Source of the DNA: Kiritimatiellales bacterium
GTDB lineage: Bacteria > Verrucomicrobiota > Kiritimatiellia > Kiritimatiellales > Pontiellaceae
Assembly (NCBI GenBank): GCA_003246265.1
Contig: QKAU01000063.1
Span: forward strand, 1 to 44,938
Length of the DNA: 44,938 nucleotides
Direction of reading: 5' to 3'
Shown here: positions 1 through 7,321 of the stretch, piece after piece
Layout of the letters: each line of letters begins with the position of its first letter
Position numbering within the stretch: position 1 is the stretch's first letter
Position numbers and translations under genes: made by a program
Notes under the pieces: model-generated
What the model was told of the DNA's origin: nothing
The model's database searches: none
Seen by the model: only the letters and a program-made list of their open reading frames with translations

Positions 1-1
1 G

Positions 2-376
2 CAGGAGACCTTCAAACTCCTGCCCCCGACCGTGGTTCCAACCGAAACGGGACTTATGGTCCGCTTCCGCTTCCAGCCCGTTGGGGACACCCCCCTCCCG
101 AAGGAGCTCACCCTGGTGGTGCGCGTCCCCGGCGACTCGGCCGCAACGATCCAGCACCTCCGGCCCGCTGCGGAAGAGGGCTATGGGCAGCTCACCCACA
201 TGGTCGGCCCCGGCGGACGGCTGGGCCTGGTGGAAGGAATCCCATCCGACGTATCGGCGCTGGAATTCGAGCTCGTTGTAACCGGCCCGGTCAAGGCCAC
301 GCTGCGCGGCTCGGAGGGCATCAGGGATTTCGAGCTGGACATCTCGCCCGACGGCTGCTCGGTCCGGCAGCTGTAG
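2..376 (+). CDS. C-terminal part of an unidentified protein (5' end outside window)
   Basis: The frame is open from the first bases of the window to a TAG at 374-376, so this is the tail (about 124 residues) of a longer protein; an internal GTG at 32 is an unlikely start because the frame continues upstream. The visible part has no motif I recognise. It is rich in alternating hydrophobic and charged residues, as in a beta-sandwich (for example LTLVVRVPGDS and LEFELVVTGPV). It has no cysteine cluster or membrane helix until the single Cys near the end. A SEC-C zinc-binding motif lies in the same frame just past the stop codon (see next entry), which may originally have been its tail. Function unknown. 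Confidence 0.6.
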   Translation, partial: QETFKLLPPTVVPTETGLMVRFRFQPVGDTPLPKELTLVVRVPGDSAATIQHLRPAAEEGYGQLTHMVGPGGRLGLVEGIPSDVSALEFELVVTGPVKATLRGSEGIRDFELDISPDGCSVRQL

Positions 377-388
377 CCACCTCTGGAT

Positions 389-463
389 TTGACCCGGAAC
401 CCCCGAGACCTGCCCTGCCCGTGCGGGTCGGGCAGGAAGTTCAAGAAGTGCTGCGGGGCGTAG
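389..463 (+). CDS. tiny SEC-C motif peptide, in frame after the preceding stop
   Basis: Four codons after the TAG of the preceding gene, in the same frame, a TTG could start a 24-residue peptide containing PCPCGSGRKFKKCCG, a near-perfect SEC-C zinc-binding motif (CxC...CC) as found at the end of SecA and many other bacterial proteins. There is no obvious ribosome-binding site before the TTG. Three explanations remain: a free-standing SEC-C microprotein, a readthrough extension of the upstream protein, or a former C-terminal tail cut off by a nonsense mutation. The motif is clear; its expression is not. Confidence 0.4.
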   Translation: MTRNPRDLPCPCGSGRKFKKCCGA

Positions 464-476
464 CGGCGGAAGCCGT

Positions 477-498
477 CCCCCCTGCTCTAATAGGGGGG
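477..498 (+). terminator. GC-rich hairpin after the first gene
   Basis: CCCCCCT at 477-483 pairs with AGGGGGG at 492-498 around an 8-nt loop, 13 bp after the SEC-C stop. There is no run of T after the stem, so it is only a weak candidate for an intrinsic terminator. Confidence 0.3.
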
Positions 499-660
499 TA
501 AATTCCCATTTCATTGAATATCGTGGGTTTTACAGGCAAGCCGCTTGCTTGTTTTCCGGCGGGAGGCATCGGCGGCTAAAGGGGGAAGAGCGGAGAAGGG
601 AAACGAAACCCGCCGCCCCCGGAGAGGAGGTGGCGATAAAGGCAAAATGCTACAATGTAC

Positions 661-737
661 GGGCTGACCCCTCTCCCGGTATCGGTCCAGGCGGCATCGG
701 GCAACCCAGAAAATATCATTTCATAGGACTGACCCCT
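661..737. repeat. two copies of a GGRCTGACCCCT repeat
   Basis: GGGCTGACCCCT (661-672) and GGACTGACCCCT (726-737) agree at 11 of 12 positions and lie 65 bp apart, each preceded by an A/T-richer segment. Similar GGGGTCAG-type short sequences occur as interspersed intergenic repeats in many bacteria; a genome-wide family is inferred, not seen here. Confidence 0.35.
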
Positions 738-768
738 TTTACGTCAACGGTCGGCCAAGGGTGTACTC

Positions 769-788
769 TCACACTTCATGAAGTGTGA
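769..788. repeat. 20-bp perfect palindrome after the dodecahaem cytochrome gene
   Basis: TCACACTTCATGAAGTGTGA is identical to its reverse complement over all 20 bases, starting 18 bp past the stop of the leftward cytochrome gene. As RNA it would form a hairpin with almost no loop and no U tract, so it is an unusual terminator; a protein-binding site or end-processing element is equally possible. Confidence 0.5.
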
Positions 789-806
789 AATAGTTCCCGG
801 GGCGCG

Positions 807-1775
807 TTACGGCGTCTTGGTCCAGTGGCAGAGGTAGCAGTTTTCGATGCCGGGCTGGTTGTGGTTGACCGGGGCGCCGCCCCAGTACTTTTCGTGGAGG
901 AGGACGTCGTTGCCCCCTTCGTGGCAGGTCGCGCATCCGTCGCCGGGCGACGAGGTGTTGTGGCAGCCGATGCAGTGGGTCGGTTTGAATCCGGGGGCCG
1001 CCCAGCGGGCGGTATGCGAGCGCGGCCGCGTCTGCGCATGGCAGGAGGTGCAGGAGTCCTCCAGATGGCACACCATGCAGGCGGCGCGGTCCCAGGCCGC
1101 CACCGCGCCGTGGGAGTGGAGCCTCCAGAGATTGTTGTGGGTGGCCGGCTGCATGACGCTGTGGCACTCGGCGCAGGATTCCCCCGAATGGCAGACGGTG
1201 CACGAGGCGTCGGGCTGCGTGCCGAACATTCCATGCCGCTTGGTCCACGCCATGTTGTGGTTGCCGGGGCGGACATCGCGCTCGATGCCGACGTGGCAGG
1301 TTGAGCACGCTTCTCCGGAGGCATGGGCCTTTCCGCGGATCGCCAGCACCTCGGAGCGCTGGAGCGACGGTACGTGTTCGAGCTCCTTGTCCATGATCGA
1401 GGCATGGCACTCCTGGCACTTGCCCGCGAGGGATTCCGAGTGCACGAAGACAGGCGGCTGCGCTTCGGCGGGCGCGCTGGCAGGCTCGGCCTGGAGCATC
1501 GGCAGCTGCTGCTCCCGATGGCAGATGCCGCAGGTGTCGGGACCGACTTCCTCGGAGGATACCTCGTCGTGGCAGTCGGAGCAGGTTTCGTGGGTCGGCC
1601 GCCGGAAGGAGTCGGTACCGACCTCCCCGTGGCAGTCGGAACATTCCATGCCGTTTTCGGTCACGTGCAGGTCGTGGCTGAAGCGGAGGGCGTATTTCTC
1701 CTCCTCGTCGCACCCCGCCACCAGCAGGAGCGCCGCACCGAGCAGAATGGATTGGATGGCCCCCTTCGTTCTCAC
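807..1775 (-). CDS. dodecahaem c-type cytochrome lipoprotein
   Basis: A 322-residue exported cytochrome with twelve CxxCH motifs, at C45, C65, C82, C120, C157, C192, C201, C233, C242, C268, C281 and C313. The N-terminus is a lipoprotein signal with lipobox LVAGC, so Cys22 should be lipidated. A proline/alanine-rich linker (about residues 95-109) separates a three-haem head from the rest. Its ATG overlaps the TGA of the upstream barrel gene (ATGA, 1772-1775), implying translational coupling. In known porin-cytochrome conduits (MtrAB, OmbB-OmaB) a multihaem cytochrome sits inside or against an outer-membrane barrel; gene pairing suggests that role here. It is not a close MtrA look-alike (ten haems, no lipidation), so homology is open. 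Haem attachment is certain; partner and direction of electron flow are inferred. Confidence 0.88.
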   Translation of the reverse strand: MRTKGAIQSILLGAALLLVAGCDEEEKYALRFSHDLHVTENGMECSDCHGEVGTDSFRRPTHETCSDCHDEVSSEEVGPDTCGICHREQQLPMLQAEPASAPAEAQPPVFVHSESLAGKCQECHASIMDKELEHVPSLQRSEVLAIRGKAHASGEACSTCHVGIERDVRPGNHNMAWTKRHGMFGTQPDASCTVCHSGESCAECHSVMQPATHNNLWRLHSHGAVAAWDRAACMVCHLEDSCTSCHAQTRPRSHTARWAAPGFKPTHCIGCHNTSSPGDGCATCHEGGNDVLLHEKYWGGAPVNHNQPGIENCYLCHWTKTP

Positions 1776-3142
1776 AGCCGCACCTCGATGGATGTGCGGA
1801 CCCGCATGCCCAGGTCCGTCTCTTCGCTATCGTCTTCGATTTCGCCGGCCAGAAGCAACGACGTACGCTCCGAAATATTCCACCTGCCGCGCAGGAAGTA
1901 GGTGAAGGCGTCCGGCGACCGCTCCACGCGCGTGCCGTCCAGCGGATCGATGAGGGGCGGCGCCTGGTTGTCGTCCGTGACCACGGAATAGTCGGAAAGC
2001 TGGTAGTAGGAGTAGTCGACATAGGCGGCACCGGCCGAAACCTCCCAGAGGCGCCGGTAGCGGTAGCGGATGTCGCCGCTCAGCCCGAAGAAGCTGTCGC
2101 TCTCCTCCACATCCCAGTATTCGAGGGCGACGCTGGCGGTCAGCGCATCGGACGGTTCGAGGATGAAATTGAGGTCGTAGCGCTCGAAGCTGCGGTTGGT
2201 GAAGTCCGAATCGTCCGGCTGCTTCACCATGGCGCCGGGGGAGAGGTAGAGCCAGGGGAGCAGTTCGGTGGTGAAGCGCCCGTAGGCGGTGGTGTAGGGC
2301 TCCTCGTCGCCCAGGGCGTCGATCAGCGGGGAATAGACGCGGCTGTAGGCGTCGTAATCGCCCCAGCGCCGCACGCCGAGCATCGCGTCGAACACCTGGT
2401 CCGACATGGAGATGTAGTAGAGGTCGGCCCCGCCCATGCGGATGTCCTCGTTCATGAGCGAGAGGTAGGCGCGGCTCCGCAGCTCGTCCGAGACCTGCTG
2501 CTTCATGTCGAGGAAGATGCCGTCGTCCGTCGCGGACTCGCTGCCGTCGTGGTACTGCGCGTAGGTGGCGCGGCTGACATTGCCCCACCAGGGCCGGCCG
2601 ACCAGCGACACGCCTCCGAAGGCGTCGCCCGCGACGGAGCTGTAGTCGCTGACGGGCTTGCCGAGGAAGACGCGTCCGCCCAGCCGTCCGTTCTCGAACA
2701 GCATGGCCTGCGCGCCATCCATCTGGATGTAGTCGGCGACGTCGACGTACTGCCGGCCGTAGCGCATCGCCATCCGTTTTTCGGGATCATGCACATCGAC
2801 GTAGAACTGGAGGAGCCGCAGCTTGCCCTGCTCCCCGTCGTCGATGCTTCCGAAGGGATCGTAGGAGGAGGACGAGTCGCCATCGAGATCCGAGTGGAGC
2901 CGGCCCGACGTGTAGATCTCAACCCGCTTGTCCGCCAGGTTGCGGCCGCGGAGGTACCAGAAGCCGTAGGCGTCGTGGTCGTCGTAGGAACCCAGCCCGC
3001 GGTAGTCGTATGTGGCGCGGAATGAGCCCGAAACATCGGGCTGTACGCTCCCCTCCCCGCCCTGCGAAGGCAGAACGCCGAAAGCGAGACCCGCCGAAAG
3101 CAGGATCCGCATACACGGTTTCGGCATGAAGGAAGGCCTCAT
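1772..3142 (-). CDS. outer-membrane beta-barrel protein, probable partner of the multihaem cytochromes
   Basis: 456 residues with an N-terminal signal segment (RILLSAGLAFGVLPSQG) and then a long series of alternating short beta-type segments rich in Tyr, Trp, Arg and Asp, such as YLRGRNLADKRVEIYTSGRL and YAQYHDGSESATDDGIFLDM, ending in RTSIEVRL; this is the look of a porin of roughly 16-22 strands. There are no CxxCH motifs. It lies between two multihaem cytochrome genes, overlapping the dodecahaem gene by 4 bp. By analogy with MtrB/PioB and OmbB it would be the sheath of an outer-membrane electron conduit, although I see no MtrB-type CxxC near the N-terminus. The first ATG is preceded by GGAG; a second ATG five codons in is possible. 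Confidence 0.72.
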   Translation of the reverse strand: MRPSFMPKPCMRILLSAGLAFGVLPSQGGEGSVQPDVSGSFRATYDYRGLGSYDDHDAYGFWYLRGRNLADKRVEIYTSGRLHSDLDGDSSSSYDPFGSIDDGEQGKLRLLQFYVDVHDPEKRMAMRYGRQYVDVADYIQMDGAQAMLFENGRLGGRVFLGKPVSDYSSVAGDAFGGVSLVGRPWWGNVSRATYAQYHDGSESATDDGIFLDMKQQVSDELRSRAYLSLMNEDIRMGGADLYYISMSDQVFDAMLGVRRWGDYDAYSRVYSPLIDALGDEEPYTTAYGRFTTELLPWLYLSPGAMVKQPDDSDFTNRSFERYDLNFILEPSDALTASVALEYWDVEESDSFFGLSGDIRYRYRRLWEVSAGAAYVDYSYYQLSDYSVVTDDNQAPPLIDPLDGTRVERSPDAFTYFLRGRWNISERTSLLLAGEIEDDSEETDLGMRVRTSIEVRL

Positions 3143-3162
3143 CTAAACTCCGTGGAACAAGT

Positions 3163-3188
3163 GGGCCGGCCGCGCGGGCGGCCGGCCC
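3163..3188 (-). promoter_or_regulatory. strong GC hairpin between cytochrome and barrel genes
   Basis: GGGCCGGCCG (3163-3172) pairs perfectly with CGGCCGGCCC (3179-3188) around a 6-nt loop, in the 58-bp gap between the nonahaem cytochrome and the barrel gene. No T-run follows in the direction of transcription, so it looks like an attenuating or message-stabilising stem rather than a full terminator. Confidence 0.5.
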
Positions 3189-3200
3189 CCGGTTGCCGCC

Positions 3201-5390
3201 CTAGTCTTCTATCGCACGGAAGAACCGGTTCGTGGTCCCGCGCATGGAGTCGAGCTGATAGACCCATCCGTTCGCGTTGGTCTGCGCCGGGCCCAGGTCG
3301 GACCATCCGCCCGCCTTGAGGCTGTCGATCGACTGGAACTGGACCGTCGTATTGGTGCCCTTGACCAGGTAGCCGAGCTCGGCCGCCGGGAGCAGGACCA
3401 GGTCGCTGTCCGGAACGCTGCCCGCATCGAGCGGATTGCTGCCGGCCTGCGCTTCGACAAGGTCGGAGAATCCGTCGTTGTCGGAGTCGGCCAGGTTCGG
3501 ATCGGTGCCGAGATTCTCTTCCTGGTCGTTGCTCAGGCCGTCGCCGTCGGCGTCATCGGCGCCGGACTGGCTGGTCAGGTCGCCGAAGTGCTCGATTTCC
3601 CACGAATCCACCAGGCCGTCGCGGTCGATGTCGATCCCGCCCTTGAGGTCGTCGATCGAGGCCCGCAGGATGGCCGCAATATATTTCGGGTTGTGCACAC
3701 CCAGGCTGCCGTCTTCCGAAACCATCGTCAGGTTGTAATTCGCCTTGTTGCGGCCTTGTCCCGCGGGTTCCGCTGCGACAAGAAGGGCCAATTCAGCCAT
3801 CATGTCGGCGATTTCCGACTGAACCCCTTCAACCACGCCGTCGAGGTCGTAGTCGGCTCCGCCGAAATCGAAGTTCTCGATTTCGCCATGGCAGCTGGTG
3901 CAGGTTTCGGTCAGGTGAACTGGTGCATTGGTGCCGTCATTGTAGGACAGCATGAAGGTATGGCCGCCAACCAGGTTCTTGGCATAGGCCGGCAGATCGG
4001 CCGGGGTTTCCTGCATATGGCATTGGGCGCAGGTTTCCTCCACGACCACACCATGCCTGGAACTGGGCATGTTCTGGCCGTATTCGATGGCGTTCTCGCC
4101 AAACAGCAGATCGCCCTGGACACCATGGTGCGGAGTGCGGCCCTGTGACGCCCTGTCGTTGGCTTCGTAACGGTCGTGATGGCAGGCCATGCAGACGAGG
4201 CCGGCACCGCCTGCGGTGATTTCCGTTCCGTTCGCCAGCGTGACGCTTGCGATTGCACGCGTCTGATGGGCATGGCCATCCCCGGAATGCGGATCATGGC
4301 AGGCGGCGCAGGTTATGCCCTCGTTGCCCGTACCTTCCGTCGGAACCATCTGCCCGAATTCGTTCATGCCGGGATCGTTGGCATCGATGTAGCCCTTGGT
4401 GCTATGGCACGGGGCGCATGAGCCGGTGGAACGGAACACATAGCCCTGGGCATGCAGCGTGGTCTTCCACTCGGCGGCCTTCACGTGGTGCGTCTTCTTG
4501 TCGTGGCACTGCGAGCAGTTGCCGGCACTGATGCTGACGCCGATCTTGCTGGTGTCGCCGCCGCTGCGCAGGTGCTCCTGGGCCGGGCCGTGGCAGTTTT
4601 CGCACTGCACGTTGGACTTCATCTGGAGCGCGACGGGCATGTCGTCCCAGTTGTTGGTGCCGAGCGTCGGCGGGAAGGTCCAGCCAAGGTCGGCCGCCAC
4701 GTCGTCGAAGCCGGCATTGACCGCTCCGGGTGTCTTGTCGTAGCCCAGTGCGTGGCAGGAGATGCAGCGGTCGCTGAAGTGCCCGGCCGGGTCGTTGATG
4801 TTGGCCTTGAGGGCCGTGGCATGGTGCGTTGCGAGATAGCCCTCCTGCTTGCTGGCATGGCAGAGCGTGCAGGCGGTGTAGCCCTGGCCCAGGAAGGCCG
4901 ATCCCACCACCTCGATGCTGGCCCCAAGCGTCTTGCTGGCCGTGATGGCCTGGGCCGAAACCGTGTAGGTGCCCTTGACGTCGGGAACCAGCACCTTGCG
5001 GTCGATGACGTTGAACGCCTTCTGGTCGCCGACGTTGTAGGTCGGCATGGACGGGGGCAGCGGGCTGTTGGTAATGGCCGCGGAGGAAGCCACCGGAAGA
5101 TCGTCCGCATCCAGCACGGAATCGAGCGACCAAACAGCCTGTGTCACCACCGTGCCGGTCTGCACCAGCAGTTCGAGGTAGACCGGCTGGCCAATCCCCA
5201 CGACCGGGTAACCGCTGGCTCCCTGCGTTCCAGTTGGAAGACCGTAGTCCGAAATCTCCTGCGGCGTGAGCGGACGCGTGTTGATCCGGATGTTCTGCGC
5301 CTGGACCCATCCTGCGCCAAGGCCCAGGAGAACCAGCGTAACCGCCACGATGCCCCCGAACCCGTGTCTTAGCTTGCGATGATGTTTCAT
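3201..5390 (-). CDS. secreted nonahaem cytochrome c with calcium-binding repeats
   Basis: 729 residues. A signal peptide (about 1-31, hydrophobic core VAVTLVLLGLGAGW) precedes a roughly 130-residue beta-type domain without haems. Nine CxxCH motifs follow at C174, C209, C263, C292, C325, C361, C400, C454 and C497. Residues about 565-580 (VHNPKYIAAIL) match the HNPxY helix typical of multihaem cytochromes of the NrfA/octahaem group. Three thrombospondin-type-3-like calcium loops (DIDRDGLVDS, DADGDGLSND, DSDNDGFSDL; 587-650) lead to a C-terminal module ending NRFFRAIED. Calcium repeats and this tail suggest location outside the cell or on its surface. It sits directly upstream of the barrel and dodecahaem genes, so it may be the outward terminal of the conduit. 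It could instead be an enzyme; the haem-binding order does not identify a known reductase. Confidence 0.85.
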   Translation of the reverse strand: MKHHRKLRHGFGGIVAVTLVLLGLGAGWVQAQNIRINTRPLTPQEISDYGLPTGTQGASGYPVVGIGQPVYLELLVQTGTVVTQAVWSLDSVLDADDLPVASSAAITNSPLPPSMPTYNVGDQKAFNVIDRKVLVPDVKGTYTVSAQAITASKTLGASIEVVGSAFLGQGYTACTLCHASKQEGYLATHHATALKANINDPAGHFSDRCISCHALGYDKTPGAVNAGFDDVAADLGWTFPPTLGTNNWDDMPVALQMKSNVQCENCHGPAQEHLRSGGDTSKIGVSISAGNCSQCHDKKTHHVKAAEWKTTLHAQGYVFRSTGSCAPCHSTKGYIDANDPGMNEFGQMVPTEGTGNEGITCAACHDPHSGDGHAHQTRAIASVTLANGTEITAGGAGLVCMACHHDRYEANDRASQGRTPHHGVQGDLLFGENAIEYGQNMPSSRHGVVVEETCAQCHMQETPADLPAYAKNLVGGHTFMLSYNDGTNAPVHLTETCTSCHGEIENFDFGGADYDLDGVVEGVQSEIADMMAELALLVAAEPAGQGRNKANYNLTMVSEDGSLGVHNPKYIAAILRASIDDLKGGIDIDRDGLVDSWEIEHFGDLTSQSGADDADGDGLSNDQEENLGTDPNLADSDNDGFSDLVEAQAGSNPLDAGSVPDSDLVLLPAAELGYLVKGTNTTVQFQSIDSLKAGGWSDLGPAQTNANGWVYQLDSMRGTTNRFFRAIED

Positions 5391-5403
5391 TTTCCTTCTC
5401 CCG

Positions 5404-5417
5404 GGCCGGTTCCGGCC
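5404..5417 (-). promoter_or_regulatory. small GC hairpin upstream of the nonahaem cytochrome gene
   Basis: GGCCGG (5404-5409) and CCGGCC (5412-5417) form a short perfect inverted repeat 14 bp upstream of the cytochrome ATG, in the 61-bp gap after hemA. It could influence initiation or RNA processing; no further support. Confidence 0.25.
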
Positions 5418-5451
5418 GCTAGTTAACGTTTCCTACCCAAAGTGTTTCCGC

Positions 5452-6537
5452 CTACACCGCCGCCACGGCATCGTGCAGGACGTTCTCCGCCGCCTGGCGG
5501 TTCTTGAACTGCGCCACCAGGTTTTCGGTTTCGCGGGCAATGATCGCCTCGCAGGTTTCCAGATCCCGTTCCCAGCGCCCCAGCGTCTGGTCCACCGAGG
5601 ATTGCAGCGCATCGATATCGTGCAGATGGACTCCGTCGAGCTCCGCCACGGCCGGATCGATGTCGCGCGGAACGGCAATGTCGATCATGACCAGGGGCCG
5701 TCCGCCCCGGCGGGCCATGACCGGTTCGAGGTCTTCGCGATGGATGATGGTGTCGGGACTGCCCGTGGAACTGATGACCACGTCCGCCCGCTCCATGGCC
5801 TCATGGATCCGGTCGAGCCCGATGGCTTCGCCTTGGAACTCCGCAGCCAGCTCGCGGGCCCGGCCCGGGGACCGGTTGGCGACGGTGACGGTGCAGTCGC
5901 CCTTCTTCTGCAGGTGGCGCAGGCAACATGCGGCCATCTCGCCGGCACCGATCATAAGGATGGAGTGGCGTTCGAGGCCGCCGGAGCCCAGCACCTCCCG
6001 TGCGTGCGCCACGGCCACGCCGCCCACGGAACGGGCTCCCCGGCCGATGGTTGTCTGCGTACGGATCGCCTTGGCGGTCTGTAGCGCCTTTTGGAACACG
6101 CTGTTGAGCACCTTGCCGGCCAGCTTCTCCAGGCGCGCGGCCTCGTAGGCGTCGCGGACCTGCCCGGTGATCTGTGTTTCGCCAAGAACCATGGAATCCA
6201 GGCCGCCCGCCACGCGAAAGAGGTGGCCGACCGCATCGAGGCCGCGATGGCAGTAGACGTGGGAAGCGAGGCTGGGCGCCTCGCGCGACAGGCATTCGAA
6301 CATGCGCGGCAGGTCCACCTTCCCGTCGCGCGCCGCCACGCCGTAGATTTCGACGCGGTTGCAGGTCCAGAGCACGACGACCTCCGCAAGGCCGGCCTTG
6401 AGCTGAAGCATACGGCTTACCTCGGTCCGGTCGGGATGCGCGACGGCCATGCGCTCGCGCACCTCCACGGGAGCCGTGCGATAGTTGACGCCAGCGACAA
6501 AGAATCTCTGCTCCAAGTTTTGCCGAGTCTTCTGCAT
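5452..6537 (-). CDS. hemA: glutamyl-tRNA reductase
   Basis: Reduces glutamyl-tRNA(Glu) with NADPH to glutamate-1-semialdehyde, the first committed step of C5-pathway tetrapyrrole synthesis, in the cytoplasm. The catalytic domain shows FFVAGVNYRTAPVEVRE and LWTCNRVEIYG, with nucleophile Cys59; GGLDSMVLGETQITGQV follows at about 110. The NADPH domain contains GAGEMA and VANRSPGRA. The ATG at 6537 is chosen because residues upstream in this frame have shadow composition and the family's N-terminus begins here. At 361 residues it is shorter than the roughly 420 of E. coli HemA: the C-terminal dimerisation helix region is cut to a short stub. Shorter forms exist in related phyla as far as I recall. 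It lies within a multihaem cytochrome operon, 31 bp after the tetrahaem gene, linking haem supply to cytochrome production. Confidence 0.93.
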   Translation of the reverse strand: MQKTRQNLEQRFFVAGVNYRTAPVEVRERMAVAHPDRTEVSRMLQLKAGLAEVVVLWTCNRVEIYGVAARDGKVDLPRMFECLSREAPSLASHVYCHRGLDAVGHLFRVAGGLDSMVLGETQITGQVRDAYEAARLEKLAGKVLNSVFQKALQTAKAIRTQTTIGRGARSVGGVAVAHAREVLGSGGLERHSILMIGAGEMAACCLRHLQKKGDCTVTVANRSPGRARELAAEFQGEAIGLDRIHEAMERADVVISSTGSPDTIIHREDLEPVMARRGGRPLVMIDIAVPRDIDPAVAELDGVHLHDIDALQSSVDQTLGRWERDLETCEAIIARETENLVAQFKNRQAAENVLHDAVAAV

Positions 6538-6568
6538 GGTCCCGTGCTCCGTGGTTTTCCGCAAGCGC

Positions 6569-7138
6569 CTAGGGCCGCTCGTGCTTGACCTTCTCGTAAG
6601 CCTGAGCGACATCGAATCCGGTCTTCCCGCCGGAGGTGGTCGTGTAGCGTTCGGGGTTCCAAGTGGGGCTCGTGTCGTTGTGGCACAGGGTACAGGACTT
6701 TTCCTTGGCCGGATAGACCAGTCCGTTGGCGATCGCGTCCTCGCGCTTCTCCATGATGGCCTTGGCCTTGTAGTCCGCGCCGGGGCCGTGGCACGACTCG
6801 CAGGAGACGCCGTCTTCGATCGCAACGGCTTCGGACTGGCGGGCATCGGTGAAATAGTAGGCGGTCGAATGGCACTTCAGGCATTGGCCGCTGGTCTGGG
6901 GATTGTCGATGCCCAGCTTGGCCGCCACCGCCTTGGCCTCTTCCGTGCCGAGCAGCTCGAACGCCTTGGAGTGGGACATGGCCTGCCATTTCCCGTACTG
7001 GTTCCCCGTCTCGTCCTTCTTGTGGCACATCGCGCACTTCTTGGTGCCGATCAGCTTCGCGGGATCTCCCGCCTGGCCCACCGCGGAGGTCACCAGAACC
7101 ACCGCACCCACACTTGCCGCCATCACCATAGCCTTCAT
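6569..7138 (-). CDS. tetrahaem cytochrome c (cytochrome c554-like)
   Basis: 189 residues from the ATG at 7138 (AGGCAGG precedes it; the frame upstream is not signal-like). A signal peptide (MKAMVMAASVGAVVLVTSAVGQA) is followed by four CxxCH motifs at C35, C86, C113 and C149. The spacing and phrases such as GTKKCAMCHK, CLKCHSTAY, GVSCESCHGPG and KSCTLCHND fit the cytochrome c554 / tetrahaem CxxCH family, which shuttles electrons in the periplasm. It is the first structural gene after the Rrf2 regulator and precedes hemA. A likely job is a soluble periplasmic shuttle between the inner-membrane cytochromes encoded divergently and the outer-membrane complex encoded downstream. A catalytic role cannot be excluded. 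Confidence 0.87.
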   Translation of the reverse strand: MKAMVMAASVGAVVLVTSAVGQAGDPAKLIGTKKCAMCHKKDETGNQYGKWQAMSHSKAFELLGTEEAKAVAAKLGIDNPQTSGQCLKCHSTAYYFTDARQSEAVAIEDGVSCESCHGPGADYKAKAIMEKREDAIANGLVYPAKEKSCTLCHNDTSPTWNPERYTTTSGGKTGFDVAQAYEKVKHERP

Positions 7139-7321
7139 CGTCTTTGCCTGCCTTTCGTGCCTTGGTCGTAGGACCCGCTTCAACTAGAATTACGATAGAT
7201 GCGCTCCTTTTTAGTACAGCGCCCCCCCGCACTCCAGAAAAAAGATGTTGTCATCCATTTTTAAATCGAGTCTACGGAACCCCATACGCCCCCGGAAATA
7301 CCTATATAATGCCTTGTATTT
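7139..7321 (-). promoter_or_regulatory. upstream region of the minus-strand cytochrome operon
   Basis: The 183-bp gap between the regulator stop and the tetrahaem cytochrome start contains A/T-rich tracts (TTTTTAAATCGAG, CTATATAATGCC on the plus strand) in an otherwise GC-rich setting, as expected of a promoter. I cannot assign -35/-10 boxes with confidence, and I see no clear terminator after the regulator. Confidence 0.3.

Larger units (their letters stand above)
464..806. other. non-coding stretch between the first gene and the cytochrome operon
   Basis: About 340 bp with no convincing gene. It holds the hairpin at 477-498, two copies of a short repeat (661-672 and 726-737) and a 20-bp palindrome (769-788). 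A 79-codon open frame at 549-788 runs through the repeats and palindrome and has no protein-like composition; I do not call it. Confidence 0.5.

Noticed and set aside
549-788. A 79-codon frame before the cytochrome operon
   Set aside because: It is made of intergenic repeats and ends inside a palindrome; no ribosome-binding site or protein-like composition.
847-1905. Long plus-strand frame opposite the dodecahaem cytochrome
   Set aside because: Shadow of the cytochrome gene; periodic Trp/His-rich composition reflects antisense CxxCH codons.
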